From a bacterium (lineage in GTDB: Bacteria > Chloroflexota > Anaerolineae > Caldilineales > Caldilineaceae): a stretch of 64,000 nucleotides of DNA. The notes under the pieces were generated by a model. The model ran no database searches. It saw only the letters and a list, made by a program, of their open reading frames with translations, and was not told where the DNA came from. The position numbers were made by a program, and so were the translations under genes. The DNA lies in the NCBI GenBank assembly GCA_016124945.1, contig WGMT01000003.1, positions 1 to 64,000 of the forward strand, read 5' to 3'. Shown here piece by piece: positions 1-9,284 of the stretch; the first letter of the stretch is position 1; each line of letters starts with the position of its first letter.

Positions 1-1
1 C

Positions 2-3000
2 ATCAACCTCGCTGCCCTGGACATCCGCTCCTCCAATGTGGAGGTGCGCAACTGTCGCATCCACACCAACCAGGATGAAGGGGCGGAGATCACGGGCGTG
101 GGTCTCAGCCCCCTGCTGGCGGACAGCATCATCGAGGACAACGGCGGCGTTGCCATCCGGCAGAACACCTTCGACATGACCCCCCGCTATCGTAACCTGA
201 CCCTGCAAGGCAATGGCACGGACGCGGTGGTGAGTCCTGGCGGCACGTTGAGCCGGGATGTGACTCTGGACGGCCCCGGCGGCCTGAACGGTCGCCCCTT
301 CATCCTGACCGGCAACGTCACCGTGCCTGCGGAGCGCACCCTGCGCATCCGACCGGGCAGCACAGTGCGCTTCGACGGCCCACGCACTCTGTCCGTCTCT
401 AACCGGGGCACGCTCATCGCCCAGGGGAGCACGGCCCAGCCTGTGCGCTTCACCAGCCACGCGGCGGAACCCGCTGCCGGCAGTTGGGGCCAGATCAGCG
501 TGGCGGCGGGAGCGTCGGCCCAACTACGCCACTGTGTGGTGGAATACGCCACCCAGGGCATCGCCACCAGCGCCCGGCTCCTGATCGATTCCTGCACCTT
601 CCGCCACAACACCACGGGCGTGAACGTCAGCGGCAGCGCGGGCGGGACTATCATCAACAGCCAGTTCACCGGCAACGCCACTGGGGTCAACAATACCACT
701 CCGGCCCAAGCCGTGCGCGCCTTTGGCAACTGGTGGAACCATCCCAGCGGCCCCAGCCACAGCGCTAATCCCGGTGGCCAGGGGGATCCTGTGAGCAGCG
801 GCGTACTCTACCAGGGCTGGCTGCAAGGCCCCGTCGGGGTGGCAGAGGGGCGTCAGGCCACAGCCCTCACCCTGAATCAGACCCTAGAACAGAGCATCAA
901 CGTCACCCAGATCCACGATTTTGTCTACGAAGCCGCGGGGGGCGAAAATCTGCTACTGGAGGTGCGCCCGGCCAATGCCGCGGCCCGGCTTTCTCTCCTC
1001 AGCCGCCAGGGTGGGCTACCCTGGATCGATACAATGGACAGCGATGTGGCCGTCCATTCGCCAGTTGAGGGCGTCTACCTGATCAGCCTGCCGGATGTGG
1101 CTCCGGGCAGCCACTTCTTCACCCTGCTGCCCACCCTCACCAGTCCAAATACGGCATACAGCCTGACCCTGCTAGACGCGAAGAATCGCATTGCCACGGT
1201 GACGCCCCGCACGGTCGGGCCGGCCCAGGCCAGCCTGATCGCCCACGGCCTATTCAACCTGGACGAGGCTGAGATCCACCTGTGCCGGGAAGGCAGTCCC
1301 ACCATTCGTACGGGCCTACTCCATGCCCTGGACAATCGCCAGAGCCGCATCAGCCTGGACCTGACGGACATGCCCCCCGGGGTCTACGACCTCTGCATCA
1401 CCTGGCCGGAGGGCAGCCGGCAGACCCTGGCCGACGCGCTGGATGTGCAGCCGGGCAATCCCCAGGTGCGGGTATGGATGGAGAACCCGCGCTTTGTGCG
1501 GGCCGCCCGGCGCTACACGGGTTACCTTCACATCGCCAGCGTGGGCAACGTGCCCGCGCCCGCGCCCTACGTGGTGATCGACGCCGTGAACGCCCGCATA
1601 TCTCTTTGGTCAGACGGCGCTAAGAGCGGCCAGGTGCGGCTCTACGGCTTTAACGACCAGGCGCCCTTTGGCCTGCTGCCCCCAGGCGCGGCGCAGCGCA
1701 TTCCCATCTACATGGAGGTGACCAGCAACAACGATGTCATCCTCACAGTGACGACGGTGAACGAGAGCAGTCAGGAGGCCTTTGACTGGAGCAAAATGGA
1801 GGCGAGTCTGCGCCCCGCGCCCATCCCCACCGGGTGGAGCGCAGCCTGGGCGGCCACCATTGCGCCCTTTGGCAACACCTGGGGCAGCGTGATCCGGGAG
1901 GTCAACCGCAACGCCAACCAGATGGCCGCTGTGCCCGCCCCCGCGTCGCCGGACAACCTGCTGGCGAACTGGCTCTATAACACCATGATCGGGACCATTC
2001 TGGGCGACAACCGCGCGGGCCAGTCTGGGCGAGTGGCGGATCAGGCGGTGAAACTGGTCTGCGGGACCAGCCCCAGTGAGAATCTCTACACCTACAACTA
2101 CGACGCGCAATCGGATGTGGATTTGCAGGGCTTCGACCCCGCCACCTTTGACGAGAACCAGCCCACCTTCATCATCATCCATGGCCTGCACAAGAGCGCA
2201 TCTGACATGCAGAATGTGGTGAATGCCGTACAGGGCCGGGGCAACATCATCGTCATCGACTGGGAGGTGGGGGCGAAGATCTCCAGGGGCCTAATCTTCA
2301 GCATTGTGGATTGCCGCAACGCCCTCGGGTATAACGGTCCCCGGCTGGCAGGCCTGGTGGCGGAGCAGAAGCTGCAGGCAGCGCTGAGCAGTGCGGGCAA
2401 GCGGCTCAACACAGACAACACCATGGTGATCACCCGGGACGCGGGCATGTACCTGGGGCTGGAACTCTTCCGCTTCTGGCCAGGCACGCCGGCCGCAGTC
2501 TGGCTCAATCCGCCCGTGGACATTCCCCTGATGCGTCAGGCCCGCACCCGCTTTGACGGAGAGCGCAGCGCCGCCATCACCGTGCCCTCCGCGCCCACGG
2601 ACGCCCTGGTCAGCGAAACCAAGACATACCTGAACTGGCCCACTTTCTGGGCGCTACCGGACGAGGGCAGCGGGACTATCCCCGACTGGGCGCAGCAGCG
2701 GGATCACGCGCCGGGCATCTTCGTGGAGTGGCCGGAGGATTGGACCGAACTCTGTCCCTTCTGGCAGGTGGATGATGAGGAAGAGGAAGGCGTTGCGGGT
2801 CGCCTGGGCCACGGTCGGGCCTTGTACCAGGAGAAAGACGAGACCTGTGTGGATCTGCCCACCTATCCCATTCCGCCTCAGGGTGAGGAGACCCCAAACG
2901 ATGTTAAACGCCCCGAACTAGACGAGGAGCAGCCGGAAGATCCCAACTTTACAGAAGTGACGGAGGAGCGGATCCCCAGCCTGAACTCCTGGGATCCGAA

Positions 3001-3685
3001 CGAGAAAGAGGCGTGGGTGCAATACGCCATGCCCGGCGAGGTGGTGCGCTGGACCATCTACTTCGAGAACATGGCGACGGCCACAGCGCCGGCCCAAGAG
3101 GTCTTCATCAACGATTCCCTCCCTGCGGAGTTGGATTGGTCGTCGGTGCGCATGTTGGCGGTGGGCTTCGACCGCTACACCGTGCCCTTCACGGCCCGGG
3201 ACAACGCCACCACCCTGCGGGAGTCCATCATCATTCCCGACTACCGGCCCGAAGTGACGGAGCGGCTGGAAGTGCGGGTGGACGCCTTCATCAATCCGCA
3301 GACTGGGGAACTGAACTGGGTCTTCACCAGCCTGGACCCACTCACGGGCGACTATCCCGAAGATCCCCTGGCCGGCTTCCTGCCCCCGAATGACGGCACA
3401 GGCCGGGGCGAAGGCTACGTCCTCTTCGAGGCACGCATCCTGCCCGATGTGGCCCTGGGCACGCTGGTCCACAACGAAGCGGACATCATCTTCGACACCA
3501 ACCCGCCCATCAACACCGGCGTGGAGACAGTAATCGCCGGGCCTGTCCCGGCAGCCGTGCAGCCGATCTTCTTGCCAGTGATCGTAGCGGCCGCGCCGTC
3601 ACGGGCGGAGGTGGGAAGATTGAGCGAACCTGAAAGCGCGGAAGCAAATCAGACCTCGATCTATCTCCCCGTTCTGAGCCGGTAG
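2..3685 (+). CDS. Large secreted/surface protein, 5' end outside the window
   Basis: The reading frame is open from base 2, so the first internal GTG (38) is not the true start and the gene begins upstream. The first ~250 visible residues look like a right-handed parallel beta-helix, with short Asn/Gly-rich turns ending in an NWWNHPSGPSH segment typical of such proteins. A beta-sandwich-like stretch follows. Near residue 711 (counted from the GTG) an IIIHGLHKS segment resembles the start of an alpha/beta hydrolase, but no GxSxG nucleophile elbow follows. From residue ~980 there is an SWDPNEK motif and a DUF11-like conserved-repeat domain (YFENMATATAPAQEV, then FDTNPPINT). The C-terminus carries two hydrophobic FLPV/YLPV segments and ends IYLPVLSR, a tail I associate with Chloroflexota exported proteins. 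Function beyond surface display or adhesion cannot be assigned. Confidence 0.8.
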   Translation: MNLAALDIRSSNVEVRNCRIHTNQDEGAEITGVGLSPLLADSIIEDNGGVAIRQNTFDMTPRYRNLTLQGNGTDAVVSPGGTLSRDVTLDGPGGLNGRPFILTGNVTVPAERTLRIRPGSTVRFDGPRTLSVSNRGTLIAQGSTAQPVRFTSHAAEPAAGSWGQISVAAGASAQLRHCVVEYATQGIATSARLLIDSCTFRHNTTGVNVSGSAGGTIINSQFTGNATGVNNTTPAQAVRAFGNWWNHPSGPSHSANPGGQGDPVSSGVLYQGWLQGPVGVAEGRQATALTLNQTLEQSINVTQIHDFVYEAAGGENLLLEVRPANAAARLSLLSRQGGLPWIDTMDSDVAVHSPVEGVYLISLPDVAPGSHFFTLLPTLTSPNTAYSLTLLDAKNRIATVTPRTVGPAQASLIAHGLFNLDEAEIHLCREGSPTIRTGLLHALDNRQSRISLDLTDMPPGVYDLCITWPEGSRQTLADALDVQPGNPQVRVWMENPRFVRAARRYTGYLHIASVGNVPAPAPYVVIDAVNARISLWSDGAKSGQVRLYGFNDQAPFGLLPPGAAQRIPIYMEVTSNNDVILTVTTVNESSQEAFDWSKMEASLRPAPIPTGWSAAWAATIAPFGNTWGSVIREVNRNANQMAAVPAPASPDNLLANWLYNTMIGTILGDNRAGQSGRVADQAVKLVCGTSPSENLYTYNYDAQSDVDLQGFDPATFDENQPTFIIIHGLHKSASDMQNVVNAVQGRGNIIVIDWEVGAKISRGLIFSIVDCRNALGYNGPRLAGLVAEQKLQAALSSAGKRLNTDNTMVITRDAGMYLGLELFRFWPGTPAAVWLNPPVDIPLMRQARTRFDGERSAAITVPSAPTDALVSETKTYLNWPTFWALPDEGSGTIPDWAQQRDHAPGIFVEWPEDWTELCPFWQVDDEEEEGVAGRLGHGRALYQEKDETCVDLPTYPIPPQGEETPNDVKRPELDEEQPEDPNFTEVTEERIPSLNSWDPNEKEAWVQYAMPGEVVRWTIYFENMATATAPAQEVFINDSLPAELDWSSVRMLAVGFDRYTVPFTARDNATTLRESIIIPDYRPEVTERLEVRVDAFINPQTGELNWVFTSLDPLTGDYPEDPLAGFLPPNDGTGRGEGYVLFEARILPDVALGTLVHNEADIIFDTNPPINTGVETVIAGPVPAAVQPIFLPVIVAAAPSRAEVGRLSEPESAEANQTSIYLPVLSR

Positions 3686-3782
3686 TGATGCACCGTTGTT
3701 GGGGCAGTGTTCGATGATTGGGCACGCCTTTACAAATGGATGGTTGATACGAGGCAGATGGCCTGACACGTGCTATATTGAA

Positions 3783-3890
3783 GAGGAAACGTAACTATTC
3801 AGGTGCGACGCACTGGCCAGGAGAGCGACCTTCATGGGGTAACCTTTGGGCCAGTGCGTCGCCCCTGAAGCTGAATAGTCACGAGGAAAC
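3783..3890. repeat. Imperfect hairpin flanked by 8-bp direct repeats
   Basis: Arms 3794-3818 and 3849-3879 pair almost completely (core GGCCAGTGCGTCGC); the right arm has a 6-base insertion. The direct repeat GAGGAAAC lies at 3783-3790 and again at 3883-3890, exactly 100 bp apart. The layout resembles a small non-autonomous insertion with a target-site duplication. The unit lies in the 240-bp gap before the P450 gene. Confidence 0.7.
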
Positions 3891-3925
3891 ATCATTTCAC
3901 GGCACTTGTCAATAAAGGACTCAAA

Positions 3926-5152
3926 ATGCTCCAACAAGTTATCAACTGGCAACGCAGCAACCCCTATCCGCTTTACTGGATGCTGCGCCGCGTTCAGCCG
4001 CTGGTGAACATCAGCCGCTATGACCTCTGGTTCGCCACCAAATACGACGACGTCAAGCGGGTGCTTTCGGATTACGAACACTTCTCGTCCGACTTCCGCC
4101 GCGCCTTTGGGGACGTGGATCTCGACCCCACCAGCAAGATCAGCCTGATCGCGTCGGATCCGCCCATCCACACCAAACTGCGTGGACTGGTCACCCGCGC
4201 CTTTACGCCGCGAGCGGTGTCCAATCTCGAAGGACGCATCGTCGAGCTGACCCACGAGATCATCCACCCCCTGCGCCAGGACGGCCGCATGGATCTGATC
4301 AACGATCTGGCCTACCCGCTGCCGGTGATGGTGATCGCCGAGATGTTGGGTGTCCCTGCTAAAGACCGCGCCGATTTCAAAATCTGGTCGGAGATGCTGG
4401 TGAAGTCGGCGGATCAGATTTTTGCCCAGCCCCAGGAACTGAGCGAAGCCGAACGCCGTGAACGGGCTGAACTGCCACCCACACTAGTAGGCGGCATGGG
4501 TCCATACTTCAAGGAAATTATTGCCCAGCGTCGCGCCGAGCCCAAAGACGATCTGATCAGCGCCCTGGTGGCGGCGGAACTGGACGGCGAAAAGCTCAGC
4601 GAGTGGGATCTGCTCGACTTTTGCAGCCTGCTCCTCGTTGCCGGCAACGTGACCACCACGAACCTGATCGGCAACGCCGTGCAATGCTTCCTCGACCACC
4701 CCGAGGCGCTCGCCGCCGTGCGCGAAGACCGCTCCTTGCTGCCCAGCGCGATTGAAGAGGTGCTGCGCTACCGTTCGCCGGTGCAGTTCATGTTCCGTAT
4801 CTCCAACAAAGAGACGGAACTGGGCGGGCGCACCGTCCCCGCCAATCAACGGGTCATCGCGCTGATTGGGTCGGCCAACCGCGACGAGAGCAAATTCGCC
4901 GACGCCAACCGCTTCGACATCCGTCGCAGCCCCAATCCGCACATCGCCTTCGGCCACGGCGTCCACTACTGCCTGGGCGCGCCCCTGGCCCGCCTCGAAG
5001 CCAAAGTCGTCCTCGACATTATGCTCGACGAGTTGCACGATTGGCAGCGCATCGGCCGCGGCTCCCTGCCCCCCGGCGACAGTGTGATCCTCCACGGCGT
5101 GAAGACATTGCCGTTTGGGTTCAAAGCCAAGACGATGCGGGTGGCGGCGTAG
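3926..5152 (+). CDS. Cytochrome P450 monooxygenase
   Basis: A 408-residue soluble bacterial P450, the usual length for class I enzymes that take electrons from separate ferredoxin partners. The heme-ligand loop is FGHGVHYCLGAPLAR with the axial Cys at about residue 349. The ExxR motif appears in EEVLRYRSP. The I-helix reads VAGNVTTTN, so Asn replaces the usual acidic or His residue before the Thr pair, which may alter proton delivery. An AAGGA sequence precedes the ATG at 3926. No ferredoxin or reductase lies nearby, so redox partners must be encoded elsewhere. The substrate is unknown. It converges on the caspase-like gene, with a long hairpin between them. Confidence 0.93.
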   Translation: MLQQVINWQRSNPYPLYWMLRRVQPLVNISRYDLWFATKYDDVKRVLSDYEHFSSDFRRAFGDVDLDPTSKISLIASDPPIHTKLRGLVTRAFTPRAVSNLEGRIVELTHEIIHPLRQDGRMDLINDLAYPLPVMVIAEMLGVPAKDRADFKIWSEMLVKSADQIFAQPQELSEAERRERAELPPTLVGGMGPYFKEIIAQRRAEPKDDLISALVAAELDGEKLSEWDLLDFCSLLLVAGNVTTTNLIGNAVQCFLDHPEALAAVREDRSLLPSAIEEVLRYRSPVQFMFRISNKETELGGRTVPANQRVIALIGSANRDESKFADANRFDIRRSPNPHIAFGHGVHYCLGAPLARLEAKVVLDIMLDELHDWQRIGRGSLPPGDSVILHGVKTLPFGFKAKTMRVAA

Positions 5153-5178
5153 AGAAAGTGCATACCTCGGTCTGGTTA

Positions 5179-5249
5179 AAACAGTGCCAGGCACGGGCCA
5201 AGCGTACAAGGTTAAACCCTGTGCGCTTGGCCCGTGCCTGGCACTGTTT
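5179..5249. repeat. Perfect 26-bp-arm hairpin between convergent genes
   Basis: Arms 5179-5204 and 5224-5249 are perfect complements (core CAGTGCCAGGCACGGGCC). The pairing continues imperfectly inward (GCGTACAAGG against CCCTGTGCGC) to a TTAAA loop. It lies between the 3' ends of the P450 and the caspase-like gene and could act as a bidirectional terminator, although there is no clear T-run. Confidence 0.8.
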
Positions 5250-5276
5250 CGACCAATCCACAACCTACCGCAGCCA

Positions 5277-8200
5277 TCACCCCGCCAGCCACTCACGCAG
5301 CAGAGCGACGCTTTCTTCGGTGAAGAAGTAGGAGAAGTGATTGCCGGGGACGACGCCCACTGTGAGTGGACGCCAGTGGCCGTGGCGCACGGCTTCGGCG
5401 CTGGAGACGCTGATGAGGAGATCATTGGGGCCGCCCAACAGTTGATCCACTGTAGCGTCTAACAATTTGGCCAGCCCCGCTTTGCTGAACAGCTTGTTCC
5501 AATCAAAGTTGTCGAACCTGGCATTGTTGCCAATCTGCACGAAATAGGGGACGTTCAACACCTCGGCGTTGTCGTTCAGCGCTACGTACAGTTCGGAGCG
5601 CGGCATCAGATCGTCCAGACTTACGGCGCTGTCCATTGTCTTTTTGAGAACCCAATTGGCAATCACCCCCGGCGGCGTCGGGCCTACGTGGTTAAGCGCC
5701 ACTGTCCCCAGCCAGAAGGCCACTTTTTTGAGTTCCGCCAGCCGTGTCCCCGCGTTGGGCGCGCCGCCCATGAAGACTCGATCCACGTAGGCATGGCCGC
5801 CCTTCAACTCCACCATCACCCGCACCACCTGTGTACCCATCGAGTGGCAAAAAACGTCGAGCTGCACGCCGTCTTGTGCGCCGAAGTTGAGCGCGCTGAG
5901 CGCTTGCGCCAGGATCGACCCATTCTCCAGGATCGTAGTGCCGAAGGTCTCGTAATCGAAGGTCAGGTAGAGATCGTAGCCGCCCATTTCGCTGAGGAAG
6001 GGCACCGCTTTCTCCACATACGCGGAGGTGTCGCTGGTGAACCCGTGGACAATCAGCGCCACTTTACGCGCCTGCGCCACATCTTCGGGCGTAGCGCGGC
6101 TGTAGATCGCTTTGCCCCTGCCGTCACGATCCGCCTTGCGTAGCCCCGTGTCCTCGGGCAATGCGCCGCCTTTGTACACTTTATAAAGGAAAAGCCGCAC
6201 CGTGCGCTTGAGATCGCGGGTGGGCACGTCGCCCGCGGTGCGCATGCCGCCGACAGCTGTCTCGGCGTCGGCGGGGAGGGGCAGGTGCGTGATAGAGACG
6301 GAGAGGCGGCGTGATCCTTCAGCGGGCAGCGCCCGTGCGGACACATCTTCGGACGTGCCGGCGAGGAAGAAAAATTCGCCGTCGAAGGCCACAGGCAGGA
6401 TGCCGCCCAGATCGGCTTCGTCGTCCAATGTCATTTCCAGGCGCAGCGGGTTTGCTTCATCGATGGCGCTTAGCTGATCCGGCGTGCTGTTGATCGCCAG
6501 CACCCCCGCCGCGCTCTGCGTCGATCGCGTGCTGCCCGCAAACGAAAGCGGACGGAACGTCCACTGCGCGTCGGGATTGGAGAGGCCGGGGGGCAGCGGC
6601 ACGGCTTCGTCCGTGTCCAATGCCCGTGTGATCTGCCCTACGCTGCTGATCACCAGATCACCGCTGAAACCGGCGGGCTTCTCCAATGTCATCGCCAGCG
6701 GTGATCCTAGATCCAACGACCGTTCACCCTCGGTCAGCGGACGCACGTCGTTGTCCACCAGCACGTTGACTTCCACCTGTCGCGTAATCCAGCCGGAGTA
6801 GGCGTCCTCTTCAATGCGCAGCGCACGCGTCCCCGCGCGGCGGATGCCCTTGAGCAACTCGCCCAGCGGCCCGGCGTCGCGCACATCGGCGATTTCGCGC
6901 GGTGGTTTGTTCAACTCCTCCATCTCCAACACGTCAAAAGAGGTGGGTGAGCGTGTGGCGAAGATCTTGAGGATCTCACGGCTCTGGGTGATAAACGGAT
7001 TGTTGACCGTGGGCGCGATGCCCTGGATGGGGATCGATTTGCCCGGGGCCAGCGTGTGGTGGGTGGCGCGCGAGGGCGAAATACGGGCGATGCCGAAATT
7101 GGCGTCGAGGTTAAAGATCGAAACGTAGAGATTTTCGGCGGTGTCGTTGTGCACAGTGAGCCAGATCTTGCGCCCCGGCGTGAGGACATTGCCCGTATCT
7201 TCCAGCGGAATGCCGTCTTTGGGGCCGGAGAAACCGGCGCTGCTGTAGCTTTGCGCCGTCACCGTGAGGCCGCGGGCCAGATCTGCCGGTTCTTGCGGGT
7301 TGCGCAGGTTGCGCACGTTGTTGTAGACGGCGAGATGATGCAAATTTTGGGCGATGGACAGCGCACCCTCGGCGCTGGCGGGCTGCGTCTCGGTGACAAT
7401 CTGCACGCCGCTGCCATCCTGGACGGCGAAGACGTCGCCGCGCCGCACCACACGGAAGTGCGCGCCCGGCTCGTCCGCGCCCACAATCTCCAGGAAGGCC
7501 GACTTGCCCTCGTCGCTCGCCAACGCCGCGAGGACCAGCGGATCATCCACCGCCACGGTGTAGGTGAGCGAATCGAAGCCCTGCGCCGTCACCCGCACCC
7601 GCGCAGGGACGGGAATTTCGTCCTTGCGCAGTGTCGTCTCCAGCGCGGCGTAGACATAGTCGAGCTTGGTCTGCACCACCTCACCTACAGCCAGGGGTGT
7701 GCCGGTCATGTCGCCACCGTCGGGGTAGAGGGCTACACGGCTGCCTTCGCTGAGGCCCACCGCCGCGCCGCCGTTGATGCGCACATAGAGCTGCCCGCCA
7801 TCGTCTTCCACTTCGGTGACAAGCAGATGGGGCGCAGCCGGGGCCGCCATACCGCCGAAGACCTGCCGGTTGCGCGGTCCTTCAAGTTGGGGGATCTGCG
7901 ATTTGTAGGTGGCGTTGACGCGCGTCTGCACAAAGTCGGCGACTTCGCCCCAGGTCAATTCGGGGCGGTAGTTGCGCAGTGCCTTGAGCAAGAAATAGGT
8001 GGTGGCCCCCTGCCACTCGCCCGTTTCGGGGGCACGGTATTCATGGCTCAATTCCTCGTCGCGACACCCGGCCAAAAGGACATGCCCACTTTCGCCGTTG
8101 AGTTGCCAGCCGCTGCTGTCCCGCGTCGTGGGGATCTCCACCACCTCGGTCAGCCGTGTCCCTGCCACCAGGGTTTCGGACGGGCGCACACGGTCATCTT

Positions 8201-8741
8201 TGGGGCCGCGGCGGGTGAGCGGTTTGCTGCGATCCGGTTCCTCGGCCTCGCGGGTGCCTGATCCAGAGTGGCAGCAATCCAAGAAGACGGTGACCAGCGC
8301 ACCTTTGGCTTCGGCCATGTCGATGAGCGCAGCCAGCTCCTTGTCGAGGATGTCGTAGACGGGCCTGCCCGTCTCGTCTACATCGCGGCTATCGTAGGGG
8401 ACGACGGTCTCATCATAGCCGTCGGGCTCGTTGGGATCGATGCTGCGCGCCTGTGCACCGTGTCCACTGAAGTGGAAGAAAAGTTGGTCGCCTTGCCCCA
8501 CGCGGTCGATCAGATCATTCCACGCCGCCAGGATGTTGGCGCGGTTGGCGCGGCGATCCGCTGTTTCGTCGTCACCGGCGGTTAACAGGCGGATGCGATC
8601 ATGGGGCAATCCCAGGCTCGTGGTGAGCCAGGTGTACATGGCGCGCACGTCCGCTACACAGCCGCGTAGATCGGGCACCGAGGGGCTTTTGTAGTCGTTG
8701 ATGCCAACCAGCAGTGCGTAAACGTTGGGTTCGGTGGCCAT
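5277..8741 (-). CDS. Caspase-like (C14) protease fused to an alpha/beta hydrolase
   Basis: A 1,154-residue protein. The N-terminal ~260 residues form a caspase/metacaspase p20-type domain: YALLVGINDY, catalytic His in FHFSGHGAQ (about residue 94) and catalytic Cys in VFLDCCHSGSG (about 157). The middle resembles DUF4384-like beta domains found behind bacterial caspases (LTVHNDTAENLYVSIFNLD). The C-terminal ~270 residues form a lipase-like alpha/beta hydrolase: oxyanion HGFTSD near 897 and nucleophile elbow CHSMGT with Ser near 967, where Cys replaces the first Gly of GxSxG. I prefer the ATG at 8741 to the GTG at 8744 because AAGGAG sits six bases upstream of the ATG. There is no signal peptide or membrane segment, so it is likely cytoplasmic. 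Substrates are unknown. Confidence 0.88.
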   Translation of the reverse strand: MATEPNVYALLVGINDYKSPSVPDLRGCVADVRAMYTWLTTSLGLPHDRIRLLTAGDDETADRRANRANILAAWNDLIDRVGQGDQLFFHFSGHGAQARSIDPNEPDGYDETVVPYDSRDVDETGRPVYDILDKELAALIDMAEAKGALVTVFLDCCHSGSGTREAEEPDRSKPLTRRGPKDDRVRPSETLVAGTRLTEVVEIPTTRDSSGWQLNGESGHVLLAGCRDEELSHEYRAPETGEWQGATTYFLLKALRNYRPELTWGEVADFVQTRVNATYKSQIPQLEGPRNRQVFGGMAAPAAPHLLVTEVEDDGGQLYVRINGGAAVGLSEGSRVALYPDGGDMTGTPLAVGEVVQTKLDYVYAALETTLRKDEIPVPARVRVTAQGFDSLTYTVAVDDPLVLAALASDEGKSAFLEIVGADEPGAHFRVVRRGDVFAVQDGSGVQIVTETQPASAEGALSIAQNLHHLAVYNNVRNLRNPQEPADLARGLTVTAQSYSSAGFSGPKDGIPLEDTGNVLTPGRKIWLTVHNDTAENLYVSIFNLDANFGIARISPSRATHHTLAPGKSIPIQGIAPTVNNPFITQSREILKIFATRSPTSFDVLEMEELNKPPREIADVRDAGPLGELLKGIRRAGTRALRIEEDAYSGWITRQVEVNVLVDNDVRPLTEGERSLDLGSPLAMTLEKPAGFSGDLVISSVGQITRALDTDEAVPLPPGLSNPDAQWTFRPLSFAGSTRSTQSAAGVLAINSTPDQLSAIDEANPLRLEMTLDDEADLGGILPVAFDGEFFFLAGTSEDVSARALPAEGSRRLSVSITHLPLPADAETAVGGMRTAGDVPTRDLKRTVRLFLYKVYKGGALPEDTGLRKADRDGRGKAIYSRATPEDVAQARKVALIVHGFTSDTSAYVEKAVPFLSEMGGYDLYLTFDYETFGTTILENGSILAQALSALNFGAQDGVQLDVFCHSMGTQVVRVMVELKGGHAYVDRVFMGGAPNAGTRLAELKKVAFWLGTVALNHVGPTPPGVIANWVLKKTMDSAVSLDDLMPRSELYVALNDNAEVLNVPYFVQIGNNARFDNFDWNKLFSKAGLAKLLDATVDQLLGGPNDLLISVSSAEAVRHGHWRPLTVGVVPGNHFSYFFTEESVALLREWLAG

Positions 8742-8878
8742 CACGTTCTCCTTGCAGTACGTCTGCTCTAGATGAGCCTACTTCTTGGGCTGCAATGAAT
8801 TTGCAGATAGATTCTAGCAAGACGGCGTCGATCATAGCACGCCCCAGGAGAAACGACAACCATTCTGCAAATCTTGAA

Positions 8879-8908
8879 TTGGCACAATCGGCTTACGCCC
8901 GTTACAAT
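8879..8908 (+). promoter_or_regulatory. Candidate sigma-70-type promoter
   Basis: TTGGCA and TACAAT are separated by 18 bases. It lies in the 543-bp gap between the divergent caspase-like and sortase-like genes and points towards the latter. Its transcript would carry the nested hairpin at 9085-9210 in a leader of about 370 nt. The rest of the gap shows no convincing gene. Confidence 0.4.
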
Positions 8909-9084
8909 GCGACTGCACTACGAAGTGAAACTAAAGTCGATAAATTGACGTTATTCGATAGACAATTTGGTGTTGCGGATTGGTAACTCTACATGTCAGG
9001 TTGGGGCACGCCTGGGGCGGGAGGAAAGCTCGCAAATGAAGCGACACATGCTTCCGCCCCATTACGATACGTCGCTGTCGCAAC

Positions 9085-9210
9085 TCAATGTCATTAAGTC
9101 AAGCGCGGAGTGAGCACCCCCAGGTGCGGGTCTACACCGGAACAGCCGCACGAGGGCGTGCTCACTCCGCGGATAGTCGAGTATCGGCTCCCTTAACTTA
9201 ATGACATTGA
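9085..9210. repeat. Nested hairpin: 15-bp outer arms around a 68-bp element
   Basis: The outer arms TCAATGTCATTAAGT (9085-9099) and its exact complement (9196-9210) enclose a second hairpin with 26-bp arms at 9104-9129 and 9146-9171 and a 16-base loop starting GTCTACAC. The inner 68-bp unit is a sister of the one at 20204-20271, in the opposite orientation. It lies in the presumed 5' leader of the sortase-like gene. Confidence 0.8.
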
Positions 9211-9284
9211 CTCGCAATTCGCAGTCAGCAATTCATAAACCGCACCGCCGTCTCCAGCATTATCGAAAGAACAGGTGTCGCACC

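Noticed and set aside
7056-8261. Long open frame on the plus strand opposite the caspase-like gene
   Set aside because: It mirrors the codon structure of a strongly supported protein on the other strand and has no recognisable domain or ribosome-binding site.
8742-9284. A small gene in the caspase/sortase gap
   Set aside because: Short frames there lack ribosome-binding sites and recognisable protein features; the gap is better explained by a promoter and nested hairpins.
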